Made by a program: the position numbers and the translations under genes
Part shown: positions 4,876 through 6,151 of the stretch, one piece after another
Position numbering within the stretch: the first letter of the stretch is position 1
How the letters are laid out: every line of letters begins with the position of its first letter
The notes under the pieces: generated by a model
The model's input: the letters and a program-made list of their open reading frames with translations, nothing else
Database searches by the model: none
What the model was told of the DNA's origin: nothing
Source of the DNA: an uncultured Acetatifactor sp.
GTDB lineage: Bacteria > Bacillota > Clostridia > Lachnospirales > Lachnospiraceae
Reading direction: 5' to 3'
Length of the DNA stretch: 6,151 nucleotides
Assembly: GCA_910578995.1 (NCBI GenBank)
Contig: CAJTSY010000081.1
Coordinates: 12,191-18,341, forward strand

Positions 4876-4908
4876 ATTATACTCTTTTTGGTGGTTGCGC
4901 CGCCACCA
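4876..4908 (-). promoter_or_regulatory. XRE gene promoter with a dyad in place of the -35
   Basis: On the minus strand TATAAT (4881-4876) is a perfect -10 about 26 nt before the start codon, but no -35 match lies 17 bp upstream. The spacer and -35 region instead hold TGGTGG (4889-4894) and CCACCA (4903-4908), a 6-bp dyad with an 8-bp centre, a candidate operator or activator site. Autoregulation by the XRE product would fit. Confidence 0.5.
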
Positions 4909-4956
4909 TTTTGTGCGGTCAATGTGTCAACCGGAGGTAGCGGCCTGGTTTGAGCC

Positions 4957-4985
4957 TTGTATTCGGAGGGGTTCCCTGCTATAAT
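4957..4985 (+). promoter_or_regulatory. Promoter of the EamA transporter gene
   Basis: TTGTAT (4957-4962) and a consensus TATAAT (4980-4985) are separated by 17 bp. A start near 4992 gives a leader of about 107 nt. A second TATAAT lies inside the palindrome GATTATATAATC (5004-5015) but has no -35. Confidence 0.55.
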
Positions 4986-4991
4986 GAGATA

Positions 4992-5098
4992 CAATCTACT
5001 CCTGATTATATAATCGGTGAGAGCTTCCGTAGTGCAGAATAAAACGGAATATGGATATATCTGGGGGTATATCCGCATTTTGCAAAGGAGAACACACC
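4992..5098 (+). other. Structured leader of the EamA transporter mRNA
   Basis: The leader can fold at GATTATATAATC (5004-5015, flanked by CTCC and GGTGAG which add pairs) and at GGATATA (5053-5059)/TATATCC (5068-5074), an exact 7-bp stem with loop TCTGGGGG, ending 9 nt before the AAAGGAG SD (5084-5090). The pattern fits no riboswitch class I know, and the repeats could equally be protein-binding sites. Confidence 0.35.
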
Positions 5099-5965
5099 AT
5101 GCAGAAAAACAGCCGAAACGGAATAGCCCTGGCCATACTTGCGGCCGCCCTCTATGCCCTGAATGCCCCTTTCTCTAAATTACTGCTTGACCACATGCCC
5201 CCGACTATAATGGCCGGGCTGCTTTACATCGGAGCCGGACTGGGCATGGCCTTCATTGCCCTGGTCCGGAAGATGAAGAAGGCGGAGAAGACGGAGTCGA
5301 AGCTCACCAAAGCGGAACTGCCTTATACCGTGGCCATGATCCTTCTGGACATTGCCGCCCCGATATGCCTTCTCCTGGGCCTGAAATCCACCACCGCCGC
5401 AAATGCGGCCCTGCTGAACAATTTTGAGATCGTGGCCACCGCCATCATTGCCCTGATGGTGTTCAAGGAGAAAATAAGCCTCCGGCTGTGGATCGGGATC
5501 CTGTGCGTCACCCTGTCCTGCGCCCTGCTGTCCTTCGAGGACATAACAAGTCTGCAGTTCTCCTACGGCTCCCTGTTGGTGCTCCTGGCGGCGGTTTTCT
5601 GGGGATTTGAGAACAACTGTACCCGGAAGATATCTTCCAGGGATCCTTTGGAGATTGTGCTTTTGAAGGGGATTTTTTCCGGAGTTGGGTCTGTTGTCAT
5701 AGGAGTGTGCATCGGTGAACGGATAACCGCATTTCAGAGCGTGCCCGCGGTTCTGGTTCTGGGATTTGTGGCCTACGGGTTGAGTATCTATTTCTATGTG
5801 TATGCACAGCGGTTCCTGGGGGCGGCGCGGACCAGCGCTTATTATGCGGTTGCCCCCTTTCTTTCCACAGGCCTCTCCCTGGCAGTTTTCCGGGAGATGC
5901 CGCCGGCGACTTATTTTATTGCCCTTGTTTTTATGATAGCGGGGGCGTGGTTTGCGTCTTCGTAA
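5099..5965 (+). CDS. EamA/DMT-family transporter
   Basis: This 288-residue inner-membrane protein belongs to the drug/metabolite transporter superfamily. Ten hydrophobic helices are visible at about 8-28, 36-56, 75-95, 103-122, 128-146, 156-172, 187-206, 214-234, 243-263 and 270-286, forming two five-helix EamA repeats. The first has ALYALNAPFSKLLL and a helix-4 end MVFKEKIS; the second has AVFWGFENNCTRKIS and FREMPPATYFIAL, the matching positions. The ATG at 5099 has AAAGGAG at 8 nt; an ATG at 5051 in the same frame lies in the leader and lacks an SD. The protein stops right after helix 10 (GAWFASS) with no cytoplasmic tail. Substrate cannot be told from sequence; metabolites, amino acids or drugs are usual. 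The divergent XRE gene probably regulates it. Confidence 0.9.
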   Translation: MQKNSRNGIALAILAAALYALNAPFSKLLLDHMPPTIMAGLLYIGAGLGMAFIALVRKMKKAEKTESKLTKAELPYTVAMILLDIAAPICLLLGLKSTTAANAALLNNFEIVATAIIALMVFKEKISLRLWIGILCVTLSCALLSFEDITSLQFSYGSLLVLLAAVFWGFENNCTRKISSRDPLEIVLLKGIFSGVGSVVIGVCIGERITAFQSVPAVLVLGFVAYGLSIYFYVYAQRFLGAARTSAYYAVAPFLSTGLSLAVFREMPPATYFIALVFMIAGAWFASS

Positions 5966-6004
5966 TGGCGTTTTGTGAGAGATTATACTTATGTGAAAGA
6001 GAGG

Positions 6005-6030
6005 GGCAGAAAGTTCCATCTGCCATTTTC
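6005..6030 (+). terminator. Possible terminator after the EamA transporter gene
   Basis: GGCAGA (6005-6010) pairs exactly with TCTGCC (6019-6024) across an 8-nt loop, followed by ATTTTC. The stem is short and the T-run poor, but the place, 39 bases after the stop codon, is right. Confidence 0.4.
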
Positions 6031-6151
6031 AGGTTCGCTTACAATGTAAGGTCTAAAAGAAGTTGAACAGCTGAATATATGTAACAGATAATTTTTTCTT
6101 TGCAAATTCTATAGCATTATTTCTCACGAATTGCTTTTAAATATATTCTAG

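Noticed and set aside
4851..5078. N-terminal extension of the XRE regulator to an upstream ATG at 5078
   Set aside because: The extension crosses the -10 and the divergent promoter, while AAAGGAGGTG directly precedes the ATG at 4850, where the HTH domain begins.
5051..5098. Upstream start for the EamA transporter
   Set aside because: It lacks an SD and the added residues are not membrane-like; AAAGGAG precedes the ATG at 5099.
5180..6019. Minus-strand open frame of 279 codons opposite the EamA transporter
   Set aside because: Its product is rich in Gln, Gly, His and Arg, as expected from antisense of a hydrophobic gene, and the plus-strand gene is well supported.
6031..6151. Possible 3' ends of a minus-strand gene entering from the right
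   Set aside because: Short stretches such as ...AIEFAKKKLSVTYIQLFNFF are open but have an in-frame stop just upstream, and no frame is clearly better than chance in this AT-rich DNA.
1..6151. CRISPR array, tRNA, rRNA or complete insertion sequence
   Set aside because: No regularly spaced repeats, tRNA-like cloverleaf, rRNA signature or transposase was seen on either strand.

Overview
The window looks like a chromosomal stretch from a low-to-mid GC Firmicute, most likely a Clostridia/Lachnospiraceae-type gut anaerobe. This is judged from strong AGGAGG-type ribosome binding sites, TTGACA/TATAAT-type promoters, and the gene families present (short YtrA-type GntR regulator with an ABC-2 exporter, LytTR regulator, membrane-anchored XRE regulator, EamA transporter). 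The species cannot be named from sequence alone.

Layout. Bases 1-140 hold the end of something upstream and a probable terminator. Bases 170-2266 are an apparently intact operon: a YtrA-type GntR repressor (237-608) behind a promoter framed by a perfect 16-bp inverted repeat, an ABC ATPase (765-1616), and its ABC-2 type permease (1613-2266) joined to it by an ATGA overlap. Bases 2267-4200 are a scrapyard of damaged genes. They hold a long hairpin (probably a two-way terminator), a Phd/YefM-type antitoxin stub on the minus strand with promoter and SD intact but no toxin, and a LytTR response regulator whose receiver domain has lost its central part including the phosphoacceptor Asp. The LytTR gene runs out of frame into the last 36 codons of an ABC exporter ATPase. 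After these come two overlapping unrecognised reading frames that read best as one gene broken by a single-base frameshift in a T run. This part is visibly more AT-rich from about 3230 to 4130.

Bases 4203-5965 return to ordinary composition. A minus-strand XRE regulator with four membrane helices (4203-4850) is divergent from a plus-strand ten-helix EamA/DMT transporter (5099-5965), with a structured intergenic region holding promoters for both. The last 186 bases hold a weak terminator and no convincing gene.

How the parts work together: the GntR/ABC/permease set is a classic self-regulated exporter module, where ligand or stress probably lifts GntR from the framed promoter. The XRE/DMT pair is plausibly a regulator and its target. 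Nothing in the window is a clearly new system. The most interesting parts are the internally deleted LytTR regulator, the gene fusion at its 3' end, the frameshifted orphan gene, and the unusual operator architecture of the GntR promoter.
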